A program made the translations under genes and the position numbers. DNA of 64,000 nucleotides, taken from positions 12,178,669 to 12,242,668 of the forward strand of contig JAJEKV010000013.1 of assembly GCA_021234155.1 (NCBI GenBank), given 5' to 3'. The DNA is from Isoetes taiwanensis. Its lineage: Eukaryota; Streptophyta; Lycopodiopsida; Isoetales; Isoetaceae. The notes under the pieces are model-generated. The model was given only the letters and a program-made list of their open reading frames with translations. It did no database searches and was not told where the DNA came from. This document shows, one piece after another, positions 38,001 to 49,080 of the stretch; within the stretch, counting starts at the first letter, position 1; each line of letters starts with the position of its first letter.

Positions 38001-39350
38001 ACGCTCGTGTATCCTAGAGTCTAAGAGTCTACTTGAAGGGCTCTCCTACAATATTCTGGGCTCTATAAGCAAGCAAGATGGCTCGAGCAGCATTACTAGA
38101 GACATATCTATAATTTACAAGTCTATGGACATTAGGACGTGTGGTATGGCATGACATAAGGGTTGTTTTGCAAAGCCCTCATGGTGTTTGAGATATACTC
38201 TAAGGTCCTAGCAAAGTTGGTTTGGGGGGGTCCAATCTCTACACATGGAATGACTTGGGCAGCTCTAGGCTCTAGCTCCTTTCTAGGTATCCTGGCAATA
38301 GGGAGTGTCAATGTGGCGGCTATATAAGTCAAACTCTATTAGAAGGACACAGAATTAGGTCAAGGTTTATGCCTTTGGCTCGAGCAGAGGTGGTGTACCA
38401 ACAGTTGGACTTGGGTTGCTATGCTAAGGTCTAGATGACTATAACTGTGGGGTGTTCCTTAACACTTCTACCCAGAAGTAAGGCATCAGCTTCGAGCCGA
38501 GAGCAGTACTTGCGAGCTACTAATGGGGTATGCTTCTATCTACAAACAAACTACAGTTTGGGAAAGCAATTCAAGGGTTTGAGCAATTTTGGTCATTTTG
38601 AGATGGGGTTTGACATTTCTATCCTAATTTGAGGTCATAAATGGATTCTAGGCTGTCTAGCGGTCCTAACGCAACAAATTTCAGGCGATTTGGAGCTCTG
38701 TAGCTCAAGTTATGGAGGTTCAAAATTTGGAGGTCTCTGCGTTGTTGCCGCACCGATTTTGAGAATGTAGAAATCCTGTCCGGCGACGTGTGAGACATGG
38801 GTTCTAATTGGACTAGGCTTACTCAATTTAAGTGATCTAAGGCTGTAATTCCACTAAACTCATCGAAGTTAGGCAGAATTGACCCCTTATTTGGTCGATT
38901 TGGAGCTGTTTTGGGCATTTTTGGGCATGGTCTCACGTTCGCTCGGCCCGATTCCTAAAATCTAGAATTACGTCCCCGGCGGCGTGTGAGACATCGTCTC
39001 AATTTGCTCAAAAGCTCCAATTTGACTAAAACAAAAGCTAGAATTCTATAACTTAACTTAATTAAGTAACTTTATCTGATTATAATTTACTCTAAAACAC
39101 GTTGTATTAAACAAATTTTATCATTTCTGAAATTAATAATGTTCTCCTTTGATATGATTGGTAAGTGCATATCTTTCTTCATTAGAGTTACTCCCTTGGG
39201 TGTGTCTTGCGGCGGCTGTTGAGTCTTCAAAATGTTGGACCGGCTTACGCTCTGCTTTGCTTCTTGACCCCGGCCTCCCGCTCTCGTTCGCCCTCTCCTC
39301 TTCTTGTTTCCTTCAGCCTCCTTGGCCCTCCGGCTGTTTGCCCTGTTTAG
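32080..39350. other. LTR-element interior, no intact coding sequence
   Basis: The left 2.5 kb is AT-rich. From about 33.5 to 38.1 kb it is rich in TTCG/TCGTTG motifs with many short minus-strand frames that are lysine/arginine-rich, such as NRQTSRTGHHRLIINLHQMG near 37.8 kb. These could be gag or spacer relics, but none carries a motif I can name. A (TCTA)n run lies near 33700-33716. Confidence 0.4.
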
Positions 39351-39354
39351 CTTT

Positions 39355-39640
39355 GTTTTGCGGCGTGTGAGACCATCCTATTTGGCTACTAAAACTGTAT
39401 AGCGACGTGTGAGACCATCCTATTTGGCTCACTAATTTTTTTCTTTAACTGCTACTAATTCACTTTAACTGTTGCTAGCTTAGCATATACTACAAAAATG
39501 AGAAAAAATTTCCCATTTCTCGAGGTTTGAGGATCCTATCAAGTTAGTACTTTTGGGAGCATGGTCGATTGCTTTGCTCTTGGTCTCAAGTTAGTACTCT
39601 TTGGGAGCATGGTCGGTGCTTTGCTCTTGGTCTCCAAGAA
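39355..39640. repeat. Two tandem duplications next to the right LTR
   Basis: GTGTGAGACCATCCTATTTG occurs at about 39365 and 39408. A ~48-bp unit with TTGGGAGCATGGTCG and TTTGCTCTTGGTCTC occurs at about 39540-39590 and 39591-39638. Confidence 0.8.
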
Positions 39641-39661
39641 CATTGCTCGATACCCCTTTGT

Positions 39662-40536
39662 GGCGTCCCCTACTGTGATCACGGTGCACTCACCGCAGGT
39701 ACACAAACAGAGTTCATCCCCATACCAGCTCCATGCTAATACTGGGCCCCTCCACATGACACCGCAACGTGGCGGGTTCCGGTGGGAAGAGTGGAAGGGT
39801 CATTGCACCCCGTCTCCCTCAGGGCCTACCTAGCTGCGGAAGCGTAAACATACATGTCAGTAGCACATACATCAACATCATATGACCATCACGAAGGATG
39901 GTCCTCCACATATATCTGCATAGACAAAGATCAGCACATCACATAGGGAATCCTACCCAAGGCTCGGACTCAAAGGGATGACCCGGCGGGCTTGGGTCTC
40001 CGTTGAGTTCTTGCGCATTTAATTCATGGCAATGGATTTGGGCTGGCATAAGAACATGGCATAGGGTTGTCCACTCCATCCGCCCCTCATTGCACACTTT
40101 GCGAGTAGGTTGAAAAGTGTTGGGACCCGGATCAGAGCCTCACGGGATGCATAGCCAAGGGGCTATATCCGGGGTTACATCTCCCGCCCGATGGGGCGGT
40201 AGGGATCTCTCCCTCCGTAGATCTACAATGCTGACTCAAGGTGACTAGAGGGCCCCAACGCCCGTATCCGACTTGAACTCAATGGAAGGTTATATTCACT
40301 ACCTCACGAGTGTCGAGCCCATGCCTTGCCCACACGCAGTGGCAAGCCATTAGACCTAGTCACAGTGACCCCCGGCAGTACTAACACACCATAGAGGTCG
40401 TTCAAGAGTCAGAACATGAACCTCCTTATAAGCCAGTCTGGCCCCTTCACCCACAACCAGGTGTGGCTCTTGTGCACAGGCCGCATCTATAGTGTGCTAG
40501 AGAGGCTACTCTAGGAGCATCAACTACAAAGCTTTA
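39662..40536 (-). repeat. Right LTR copy
   Basis: Near-identical to 30289-31151, with small indels. In element orientation it is the 5' LTR, followed by the primer-site-like motif. Its outer edge ends CTACAAAGCTTTA and is joined directly to GATATGG, which is the target duplication of the neighbouring LINE. Confidence 0.7.
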
Positions 40537-40539
40537 GAT

Positions 40540-41450
40540 ATGGCGAGGAAGGCAGTGAAGGCTGCGCCATGCCCGCCCCCTCCGCCTGCACCCATAGTTT
40601 CTGTAGATGCATCCCCGGATCCCTGCAACTCGGCCACCTCACAGTCCCCCTTGCTAACAATTCAATCCAGGATGCAGTCGGTTTGGTCGGGAGTTACAGT
40701 TACAGCAAATTCGGTGCAGCTTCCTCTGGACAGTTGGGCGCAGGTTCTGGAAATATTGGAGCACTTGATGAAGGAATATATAGGTCACAATAGCTCCCCT
40801 TTGCCACAAGACGGATCTGCACACACCTTGCTTTCGGATGTTGATGTCTGACGAAAGCCATAGAGATACTGCCAGAAATAGCCACGCCCACGGTGCATGT
40901 TGATGCCGCGGCCAGGTGCGAGGCGACAAAGGGAGAGGCCCCATCCATGAATTCGAATGTTCAAGTGCAAAATGCAGCTCAGGAACATGCACAGGAACCA
41001 GCAAGAACGTCTGATGGCACACACATTCCATGTGTGGGCCAGCCTAAGCAGGACCGCTACTTGAACTTGCGTCTAGTAGGCGTCCCAGACATAGCCTCCT
41101 GCTTGGATAGCGAGACTGCTGCACATTTTTTCACGGATATTATGCACATCCAGGAGTCCAGAGCTTTTGGCCTGCCGGTAGGTGCTCATCGGCCGGACCG
41201 GCCACGCCATCTTCTGGTACAATTTTCGTCATCCCAGGACCGGCTATATGTGCTACAGCATGGGAGTCACCTCAAGGGCATTCCCTTTTCGGTCCAGGAA
41301 GACCTCTCCCCAGTTCAATTAACTCGACGGCATGATGAGTTATGTAAGGTCCGAGAGGCGAGGCTCCAAAGAAAATGGATGGTCTATCGGGAAGGTGGCG
41401 CACTTATTCTTGATCAGTGGCCTCAGAATCCCTCGGTAGGTTACGTCTAA
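40540..41450 (+). pseudogene. LINE ORF1-like nucleic-acid-binding protein
   Basis: A proline-rich start (MARKAVKAAPCPPPPPAPIV) is followed by a stop at 40849-40851 and then an open frame to 41450. That frame reads DRYLNLRLVGVPDIASCLDS, HLLVQFSSSQDRLYVLQHGS and KGIPFSVQEDLSPVQLTRRH. The beta-alpha-beta spacing and the VQEDLSPxQ segment resemble the RRM plus C-terminal domain of L1-type ORF1 proteins. The ATG overlaps the target duplication, so the first residues may not be native. Confidence 0.55.
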
Positions 41451-41655
41451 GCGCACCAGTAGTTACGTCTAGTCGCTTCTGTCTGGCTCGAGTCTACGTT
41501 TGCTCTGTTCTCATGAATTTTGGCATTGTTTTTGTTCTGCTTGTACTCCATTGTCTATAATGTTTCGGGCTTATGCCCCTTCTTCTGTATTGGGTCCCAT
41601 AACCCGATTGGGTTTCCGAGGACGATAAAATATTTATCTTTATCTTTATCTTCAG
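40544..41655 (+). mobile_element. ORF1-only LINE insertion with 7-bp TSD
   Basis: GATATGG at 40537-40543 is repeated at 41656-41662. Between them lies an ORF1-like coding part, then the 3' blocks TTGGGTCCCATAACCCGATT and GAGGACGATAAAATATTTATC and a (TTTATC)n tail just before the right duplication. No endonuclease or reverse transcriptase is present, yet the 5' end has the ORF1 start, so this is an internally deleted 'half-LINE' and not a 5' truncation. Confidence 0.75.
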
Positions 41656-41658
41656 GAT

Positions 41659-42519
41659 ATGGTGACATCAAAAACCATGAGTCCTAGAACTTATAAAGAT
41701 AGCAAGGCATCTTCAGTTACACCCGAACAAGAGTCAAAGTCAGCTAGGGAGAGGCGTCTGGCCCGTAAGCGTAAATTAACATGGAGAGCACGAGCACGTG
41801 CAATAGGGGGAGACATGGTTGTGCATGATGACACATGCGAGAGAGATGGAACTACCTATGGAAGTATTGCTAGAAACTTGCAACATGACCTGAATGAGTG
41901 TATGTCAACCCATGCATCAACAAGCATGGATGTTGTGAGTTCGTTGCCAAGTGAGGTTGTTGATGATGAATGTACTGAGGCTCTACCAGCAAGAGACACT
42001 ATGCATGGAATTCCTTTGAACCTTGCTCAAACCCCAGATGCTGTACGACAAAATCCATCTTATGAAACACCTAAGGAAATGGAGTCTAAGCTGGAGAAAA
42101 GCAATCGTCGAGCAAGAAGACGCATGGCCAAGGCTAGAGCATTGGCAAGAGAATTTGAGAATGTTAGCTTAATGCTTGCTAGCACAACAGTGGCATCATA
42201 TTTGACAGACCAGGGTGGGAATGTATTTGATGGACGTAACAATGCAACAATGCTGGGTGAATGTTCTGGACTTGGCGATGTAGCACAGAACACCATTCCC
42301 ATGCAAAGTGAGAATATTGTTGCAGAGGGTGATGCAATGGGAGCGGTATCGCATTTAAATCCTGTTGCAAGTGTGCCAGGTGCACGTGTGTTAGCATGAG
42401 AAGGATGAATCTAAGGCATGGAGAGGCATTCCAGGATGATGATGGTGATGCACCACAAGCTGAGGCATTAATAAGGAGAAGGGTCGGATTTTGGAAAATA
42501 GCTTGGAGTGGTGCAGCTC
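41659..42519 (+). pseudogene. Helitron protein N-terminal region
   Basis: An open frame of 246 residues starts MVTSKTMSPRTYKDSKASSV and is rich in basic repeats (RERRLARKRKLTWRARAR; RRARRRMAKARALAREFE). It stops at 42397, but a shifted frame continues AFQDDDGDAPQAEALIRRR and FWKIAWSGAAPQ up to the insertion site at 42520. The zinc-finger segment that normally follows is found at 55786. Confidence 0.55.
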
Positions 42520-42719
42520 CGCAAAGTCGTATTTAATTAAAGTGGGACAAATCTTGAATTTTGGGACTCGGACTGAAAATGGGACTCACACACCATAAAA
42601 AAAAATTCTGAATTGATTGCTTGAATAGAATTACACATCATACACAAAGAATTGGGTTACTTGTTTTCCTCATAAATTTTACAAACCACTAGTTGAGAAA
42701 GTTTTCAAGCTTCTCAATA

Positions 42720-45658
42720 TTATCTACCCTCATACAATGATATAACATGGAGGTTGCTCATGGCTTTGTCCATCTCCCTTTTTGGGATCTTGTGTGTGTT
42801 GTCCTTTGCAGTGTGAGAACTTGGATATGACCATACCACACACTCCACCAATTCCCTCCTTTGAGGATCAGCATAATTTGCCCTCCACTTCTTCTCCCAG
42901 CAGTCGGTGTATTGCTCCTTCAAGTTGCCCTTCTTGTGTCTCCCAATGGGCTCCCAATATTGAATTTGGAATCCAGGACGCAGGCATAGTGGTGGTTACA
43001 TTAGAGAGTGCCACCCCTAACCATATTGGACAGTCCTCATCATCAGGCCTTACTAGCACAAAGTATCCTTCCTTGATGTCCTCAAAGGGATCCCACTCAG
43101 GAAGATCAAACCACTTCGGCTTTGAGGCCTTACTTTCCACAAACCACTTGGAACCCTTGTTAGGACCCAAGTGAACATTCTTAGACGTGCTTGCTCCTTG
43201 AGAACCCTCCCATCTTGACTCTGGCAAGAACCCGTCTCTTAGCTTCCTCCCACATGGTTGTTCAGTTTCTAAGCATGTCACAACCTTCTCCCAGTACTTG
43301 ATTAGGGAGTCCATTTGATTTTTCTTAAGAGTGGAGGTGTGCTTTCCATTTCGAACATCATCCCAAGTCGTTATGTAATCCTTGATGCCCTTCACTAGTT
43401 GGCTAGAGTCTTTGACAGTCTTGAAGGGAGGTAGTGGTTTTGGCTGCCCTTTAGGAATGAGAACTTCACCGGTAAAGCACCCCCTTTGCCACAACTTCGA
43501 TTCCTTGTGAGGCATCCACGACTTGTCACCTGGTCTCCACTTATATTGCATGATTGGTATTCCATCCCTAACCCAAAACTTGAACTGAAGTGACTTTGTG
43601 TGTCCTGTCAACTGGTCCTTACCATCTAGCAAGTATCCCTCTACAAATGATTTCCAATCTGCAACTTCATCCATCAAGAAAGCCATTGGGTTGGGGTCAA
43701 TGCAGCTCTCAAACACATCCATTAGTTCAGGGAGACTAGTCACGTTTTTCTCTCTTGAGCTTGGTGGAGAAAGTTCAAAGAATCAATCTATATCATCATG
43801 CGTATGCCCAACCATCATGAATCCCACTTTCACAACTTTGAATACTCCCCACCTTTGTCAAGTATGACATTGCCCCAAACATCCATCTATTCTTGTTTTC
43901 TTTCCAACAGTTGTCCAATTGAACACATAGCTCCTCAGGCAGTGGTTTCTCAAGTAAGGGAAAATCATCCCAAGTCCTCCTTGATTCACTAGACACCTTG
44001 GATGTGAGCTTTTTTATCTGCCTTTGGTAACAAAGCGGTTGATCATCCATCAAAGCCTCAAAAATGGGTGCTGAAGGGGAATACCTCCTCCCTTCTATCG
44101 ATCATTTCTCTAGTGTTCTCAAGCACTTGAAAATAGAGCCCACATGGAAGTTTGGATCATCCCTCCATAGATCAAGCACAAAATGACCATATGTTCCAGT
44201 TCCATGACCATGTGTTAAGACACCCGCCAGACTTACTTTCATCTGAAAAGCGTTTTGACAACGCTTGGGTAAAGGATCTAGCTTTGGCAAGAAAGTCTTG
44301 TGTTGGTCATCATGAATAATACACAAAAATTTGTCCGGCTACATCTCAGAAAATGTTCTCCACTGTCAATACAACTGTCTACATGATATTTGATCCCTTT
44401 GGTGATCTGCAAATTGCTCCCTAATTGCCATTCTTTCTTTCTCTATTGCAGTTGATGCAAGTATATCCTTGAGTTGAATGCAAGTGTTGCACTTTGAGAA
44501 TGGCATGTGTTGCAGGACACTCACGTCTGAGAAGTGAGTGCTCCATAACTTGCTGAAATGTGATTGAGAAAGAGGCCTACCTCTAGTAGTTTCTAGGATG
44601 GAGTTGACCTCCTTAAGGCACTCCTTTTGGATATAGTGTTGTGGCAACACCCTTTGCACCACTCGCACACCGTGCTCGTTTACCTTCGACTTGTGGGGCA
44701 TAGATTGAGACATGTATCTCACAAAGCTCTCGAAGACTGCAATGGCCTTGAGAGTATTTGCTCTAGGTTTCAAAGTGAGTGCATTACCATGTTGGAACAA
44801 ACTGTGCCCTTTTCTAACCTGCTCCCAGTATCTGTAGAATGAAGACTTGCTCACCCCAAGAATCCATCTCAATGCTCTCATACATACCTTCATGCCCCTC
44901 AATTGATATAGTAGCCTTCCTGTGTTTTCATCATAGCTGGAATTCCTACACAAGGAGTAGATGAAATTAATCCTATCTTTTTGAAGCTGTCCAATGTATT
45001 GGGACCTTATCTGCACGAGGTCGTCCACACTGTACTGCACTGTGCAATCTAGGTTGCAACACTCTTGTCCCCTAATTGCCTCTAGGTTTTCGTTGGTTGG
45101 GGCCATACTTTCCATCCTTTCTAAATATTTGTCACTTCTAGGCCTCTTGGGCACCCGTGGATGCCTTTTATGAAAAACATAGCGTCTCTTCCTTGTGATC
45201 AAAGGATGCTCATCGACCACCAAATCTTCCACATGGCCTTGGGTGGGCCTTGGGGTATGTAGTTCAGTAGGGCATTCCAGACTATCACCATTCTTGTATG
45301 TAATATATCTAATTGGCCATCTCAACTGAGTTTGGGACTCCAGCAACCTAGAGCACACAATGCAATCACTAGAGCTTCCCTGGGACATGATTGTATCAAC
45401 TTCGATAAGAAGCTTCACAATGCCAACTCCAAGATGATCATCTCCTAGCCTTTCATCATTCACACTATCAAAAGGATCAACTGCAGTTATTATGCCCTCT
45501 GCAAATACCGTCTCGTTGCAAGGGTGCAACAACAAGCAACCCATCTTCCTCCATTGGAGCCTAGGGCAATGGCCTGTGCTGGGCTTCCTTGGCTCCATTT
45601 TGCTCATCTCACATGCTCCCTGAATGAAAGAGCACACATTAAAACCATATACAACCAT
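42720..45658 (-). pseudogene. DUF7869-like transposase candidate, decayed
   Basis: Pieces on the minus strand run 45658-44366, 44326-44102, 44053-43786, 43743-42868 and 42923-42720. The protein likely starts near 45607 (MSKMEPRKPS). The first part has VQYSVDDLVQIRSQYIG and SKSSFYRYWEQVRKGHSLFQ, a DNA-binding-like module, and SMPHKSKVNEHGVRVVQRVL. The core has CIIHDD, PKRCQNAFQMKVSLAGVLTH, VQLDNCWKENKNRWM and MMVGHTHDDID, which fit an RNase-H-like acidic triad. The C-terminus has EGYFVLVRPDDEDCPIWLGV, a BAH-like strand pattern. This is the repeated non-seed-plant family I know as DUF7869. In-frame stops at 44368-44366 (TGA), 44341-44339 (TAG) and 43785-43783 (TGA) plus a frame change near 42900 break it. 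It is the best transposase candidate of the element. Confidence 0.72.
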
Positions 45659-45875
45659 ATATGAATGAGCACTATAGCCATATAACCATTAGAAACCATA
45701 TAACCATTAAAAACCATTGAAATCTTGGCTAACATTAACCATTAAGAAGCATTAAAACATTATAACCTTATAACCATTAAAAACATTAAAACTTTTAACA
45801 CTAACATTTAACATTAAAACATTTAACATTAACCATTAAAAAGCATTAAAACATTATAACCATTAAAACATTGGC
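45640..45875. repeat. Low-complexity ACATTAAAACATT / CCATTA tract
   Basis: AT-rich, irregular repetition of AACCATTAAAA, CATTAAAACATT and TATAACCATT just upstream of the DUF7869-like gene start; it covers the likely promoter region. Confidence 0.75.
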
Positions 45876-45895
45876 TTCCCCGAATTCATGGTGTC

Positions 45896-46250
45896 TTGGC
45901 GTGGCGCCGTCGGCGCACATCGACATGGCCCGCGTCAACAATCCGGTCGCGGATGGCATGCCCACGCTGGCGTGACTCTAGGAGTGTCATAAATGCCACT
46001 TTTTCGAGGTTCGAGGATGCAGCCCGAAATAACTACACCCTCTACCTCTTCTCCGCGACCCTATTCCTTCCATTCCTCTTTGTCTTCCCTGTTCCAAGAC
46101 TCGTGGCGCTTTGTTCCCCTGTTCGCCTTTGGCACTCGATCGTGAGGCATTTCCGGGCAATCTTAGCGGATCGCGACGCATCCGGTGACGAGGTTTTGGC
46201 TCAATTTGAGTTAGCCAGTGAAAAGTACTTCCTAAGAAGAAAGTGAGAAA
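45896..46250 (+). other. Coding-like segment of unknown nature
   Basis: GC-richer stretch with open frames. The second half (LWHSIVRHFRAILADRDASG, EVLAQFELASEKYFLRRK) looks like a real C-terminal exon followed by TGA. No family recognised. It is flanked by repeats on both sides. Confidence 0.3.
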
Positions 46251-46839
46251 CCTTTTACGTAAGTTTTTTTATATTCTTATCTTTGCTTGTTTATTGTTTT
46301 TGCAATTCCTTTACTCTTGTCTTTGCTCCTATTATTTTTTAGAGGCTCTTTATATACCACGATACATTTTCCCATGTTCAAACCGACAAATCCTTACTCT
46401 CGCTTTGCAAGCCTTTGTAGCAAAATAGAATCGAACTTCTGCTGACTTCCTCCTCATCCAACAAATCTCGGTATTTTTTTTTTTTTTTCTCAATATTTTT
46501 CTCATTTGTCTGCTTTGTTTCAAAGGCGCTTCCTTTGCTTTCCTTTTGATTTGCTTTCTGATTTTGTGCTTTCTTGTGTTTAGTTGTTGTTTACTTGAAT
46601 ACCTTGTACTGAGGGCATCGGTGTTCTTAGATGCTAATAGTAGTGGCAAGCACCCGACTTAGGAATCCTGAGAGATATGAAGAAAAGTATTGCATAAAAG
46701 TAAGAGAACTGTCTATGATTCATAAAAGAACATAACTATACATGAAATTGCTTTACAGAAACTTAAAATAGGAATTACCATACAGATTGAAAATTTCACT
46801 CACAGCATATCCTCCTTTGTAGGAGAGGTGCATAAGGGA

Positions 46840-47055
46840 ACCTGGCTTTCTCGACTGGCGAGTTGGGAATCCCTCAGCTTGCCAACAATCAAGAAAGGGC
46901 CTTATTCTCGACTTCATGAAGTCGAACTTCGACTTCGCGAGGCGAGAACAGGGAATGTACACTCTGGATTGTTGGCTGGTTGAGGGATTCCCGACTCGCC
47001 AGTCGAGAATAACGCCATTCTTGCATTCTCGACTCGCGAGTTGAGAATGTCATAC
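46840..47055. repeat. Cluster of variant palindromes
   Basis: Four or more palindromic blocks of the TTCTCGACT...AGTCGAGAA type with altered centres or arms: 46847-46870 (TTTCTCGACTGGCGAGTTGG), about 46902-46925 (centre CTTCATGAAG), about 46985-47010 (CCGACTCGCCAGTCGAG) and 47027-47048. The first and third are joined by a ~60-bp repeated spacer (GGGATTCCC / GCCAACAATC) in opposite orientation, forming a larger inverted repeat. Confidence 0.85.
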
Positions 47056-47119
47056 CTAGCCAATGCCCCTAACCTGTCGACAACACCTGCTAATCTCACA
47101 CACACCAGTGCCGGCTCTA

Positions 47120-49080
47120 GTGCGCCACTCTCCTTCAAACTATCTTGCTCGGATATTGCGAAGGGAAGTGGCTTTTTCGATCACCGCAGGCCTCGGCCAA
47201 TGACCAATTCTCCGGTGGTATGGTCGCAAAGGGCCTCTACCCGCCGAGATCGTCTCCTTCGAACCATCTTCGTCGAATATTGCGAAGGGGATGGGCTCGG
47301 ACTGGGTGGAGGCCTCTACAACTAACCACAGGGAAACCACAGAGCTTGCTGTCTGCATTCTCGCTCCTTGATCGAGAATGCCCTAACCACCAAAGACTCC
47401 ATGTGTACTATTCGAGTTCTCGATGGCTAAGGCATTCTCGACTTGCCAGTGAAATCACGGCAACAACCAACACTTGCATTCTCGACTTCGCCGTCCCGAG
47501 AATCATAACTCACCAATTCTCACATGCATGGTGATGGCCTCCCACCGGTCGAGCCACTCTCCTTGAACCATCTTACCGTGGTGAATATTGCGGGGAGGGA
47601 GGCTGGGCTGATGGGACCTCTACAACAACCCGCGGGGAAACCCGAGCTTGCTGTCTGCATTCTCGGCTGTGAGTAGAATGCCTAAACTCCAACCAACCTC
47701 CCATGTGTACTATATCGGGGTTCACCGATGGCTAGGCATTCTCGACTTGCGAGTGGGAATGCGAAAAGAAAACCAACACTTGCATTCACCGACTGCGCGA
47801 AGTCGAGGAATCCCTTAACCAATTCCAATTCTCCCCTTAATTATGGTGGCCCTGCGACCGGTCGAGCCCTCTCGCCCGAACCATCTTAAACCGAATATTG
47901 CGAAGGGAGGGGCTGGTTGGGTGGGCCTCTAACTAACCCGTGGAAACCACTGAAGCAGCCGTCAAGATTCTCGGCCACAGCCCAGAATGCCTAAAACTGT
48001 ACCAACACTCCATGTACTATCCGGAGTTCTCGATATATAATTTCTAATTTCAAGTAGCCTATAATGCGTAGAGGAAGTTAACACTTGCATCTCTCATCAT
48101 AGTCGAGAATCCTTTACAACTACTCCTCTGCGGTATGGACGTTAGTGGGTCTTCTATTCCGCCAGTCACTCTCCTTCGAACCATCTTCGCTGAATATTGC
48201 GAAGGGAGGGGTCGGATTGGGTGGGAGGCCTCTACAACTAACCATTGAGAAACCACTGAGTTGTCTGCATTCTCGGCTCAAGAGTCGAGAATGCCTTAAA
48301 CCGATCAACACTCCATGTGTACTATCCGAGTTCTCATTGGCTAAGGCATTCTCGACTTCATGGTCGAGAATGCAGAGAGGAAGCCAACATACATTCTCGA
48401 CTCTAAGTCGAGAATCCTTAACAAACCAATTCTCCTCATTGTATGGTCGCGGTTGGCCTGATTTCCGTCAGAGCCACTCTCCTTCTAACCATCTTCGTCG
48501 AATATTGCGAAGGGGAGGGGCTCGGACTGGGTGGAGGCCTCTACAACTAACCACAGGGAAACCACTGAGGGGTGAAAGCATGCTAGGGTGTACCATCTAA
48601 AGTTCTTTTTAGGGAGTGCAAAACTACCCAGAAAAGTACCCAGTACTGGGTACTGGGAACTTGCATAAATGTCTCAATAAGCAATAAGTTTGAGTGTTGA
48701 TTCATTCATTTTAATCTTTAATAGTATTGTTACCCACTAATACTATAGATTAACATGTTATTGACCTTCAATCCAAAATTTTTTAATTGATTTTAATGGG
48801 AAGAAAAAACAAAAAGTACCAGTTTTAAAAGTACCCAGTGGTGGTACTTTTGAGGGTTCCAAAAGTGGTACACCGTAGCATGCTTTCACCCTGAGCTTGT
48901 CTGCAGGCCTTTGGGTCTTAGCACAGGCCTCTACAACTAAGCACTTTGTATTCTCCTGTTTTTAGTCCCAAGTGCCTCTAGCCTGTCTGAGCCACTCTCC
49001 TTCGAACCATCTTCCTCGAATATTGCGAGGAGTGGTTCCGACTGGGTGGAGGCCTCTCCGACTAACCACAGGAGGATGCA
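47120..49080. repeat. ~305-bp satellite array with embedded palindromes
   Basis: A conserved box (GCCACTCTCCTTCGAACCAT, then CTTCGTCGAATATTGCGAAG) recurs at about 47125, 47251, 47551, 47866, 48167, 48474 and 48990. Units of 300-315 bp also contain GGACTGGGTGGAGGCCTCTA, CACCAACACTCCATGTGTAC and two or three TTCTCGACT...GTCGAGAA palindromes. The last interval is 516 bp because a 322-bp MITE is inserted. Open frames here are artefacts of the repeats. Confidence 0.88.
48570..48891. mobile_element. 322-bp MITE inserted in a satellite unit
   Basis: Left end starts GGGTGAAAGCATGCTAGGGT and the right end is its reverse complement over 26 bp with one mismatch. TGAG flanks both sides (48566-48569 and 48892-48895). 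Inside are many GTACCC / GGGTAC motifs (CCCAGTACTGGGTACTGGG). No coding capacity. It interrupts the satellite at ACCACTGAG|CTTG, which is continuous in sister units. Confidence 0.9.

Larger units (their letters stand above)
30289..40536 (-). mobile_element. Degenerate Gypsy-like LTR retrotransposon, minus strand
   Basis: Two direct copies of an ~865-bp sequence (30289-31151 and 39662-40536, about 90% alike by eye) bound the region. Just inside the right copy, the minus strand reads GGGGTATCGAGC (39656-39645), close to the initiator-Met primer site TGGTATCAGAGC. Just inside the left copy it has a purine tract GGGAAGGGGGTAGAG. At 32060-31985 the minus strand twice reads AAGGTGGGGAGAA, like the C-terminal end of many plant Gypsy polyproteins. 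I see no reverse transcriptase, integrase or protease motifs between. It is thus a large defective derivative. No matching target duplication flanks the pair. Confidence 0.6.

Noticed and set aside
39662..40536. Target duplication flanking the LTR pair
   Set aside because: The left flank (CTCGT) and right flank (GATAT) do not match; GATATGG is the duplication of the adjacent LINE.
42782..45020. Plus-strand ORFs opposite the DUF7869-like gene
   Set aside because: They are antisense shadows of a recognisable minus-strand protein.
47041..48600. Several overlapping ORFs on both strands over the satellite
   Set aside because: They arise from the same repeated 305-bp unit read in different frames and carry no domain.
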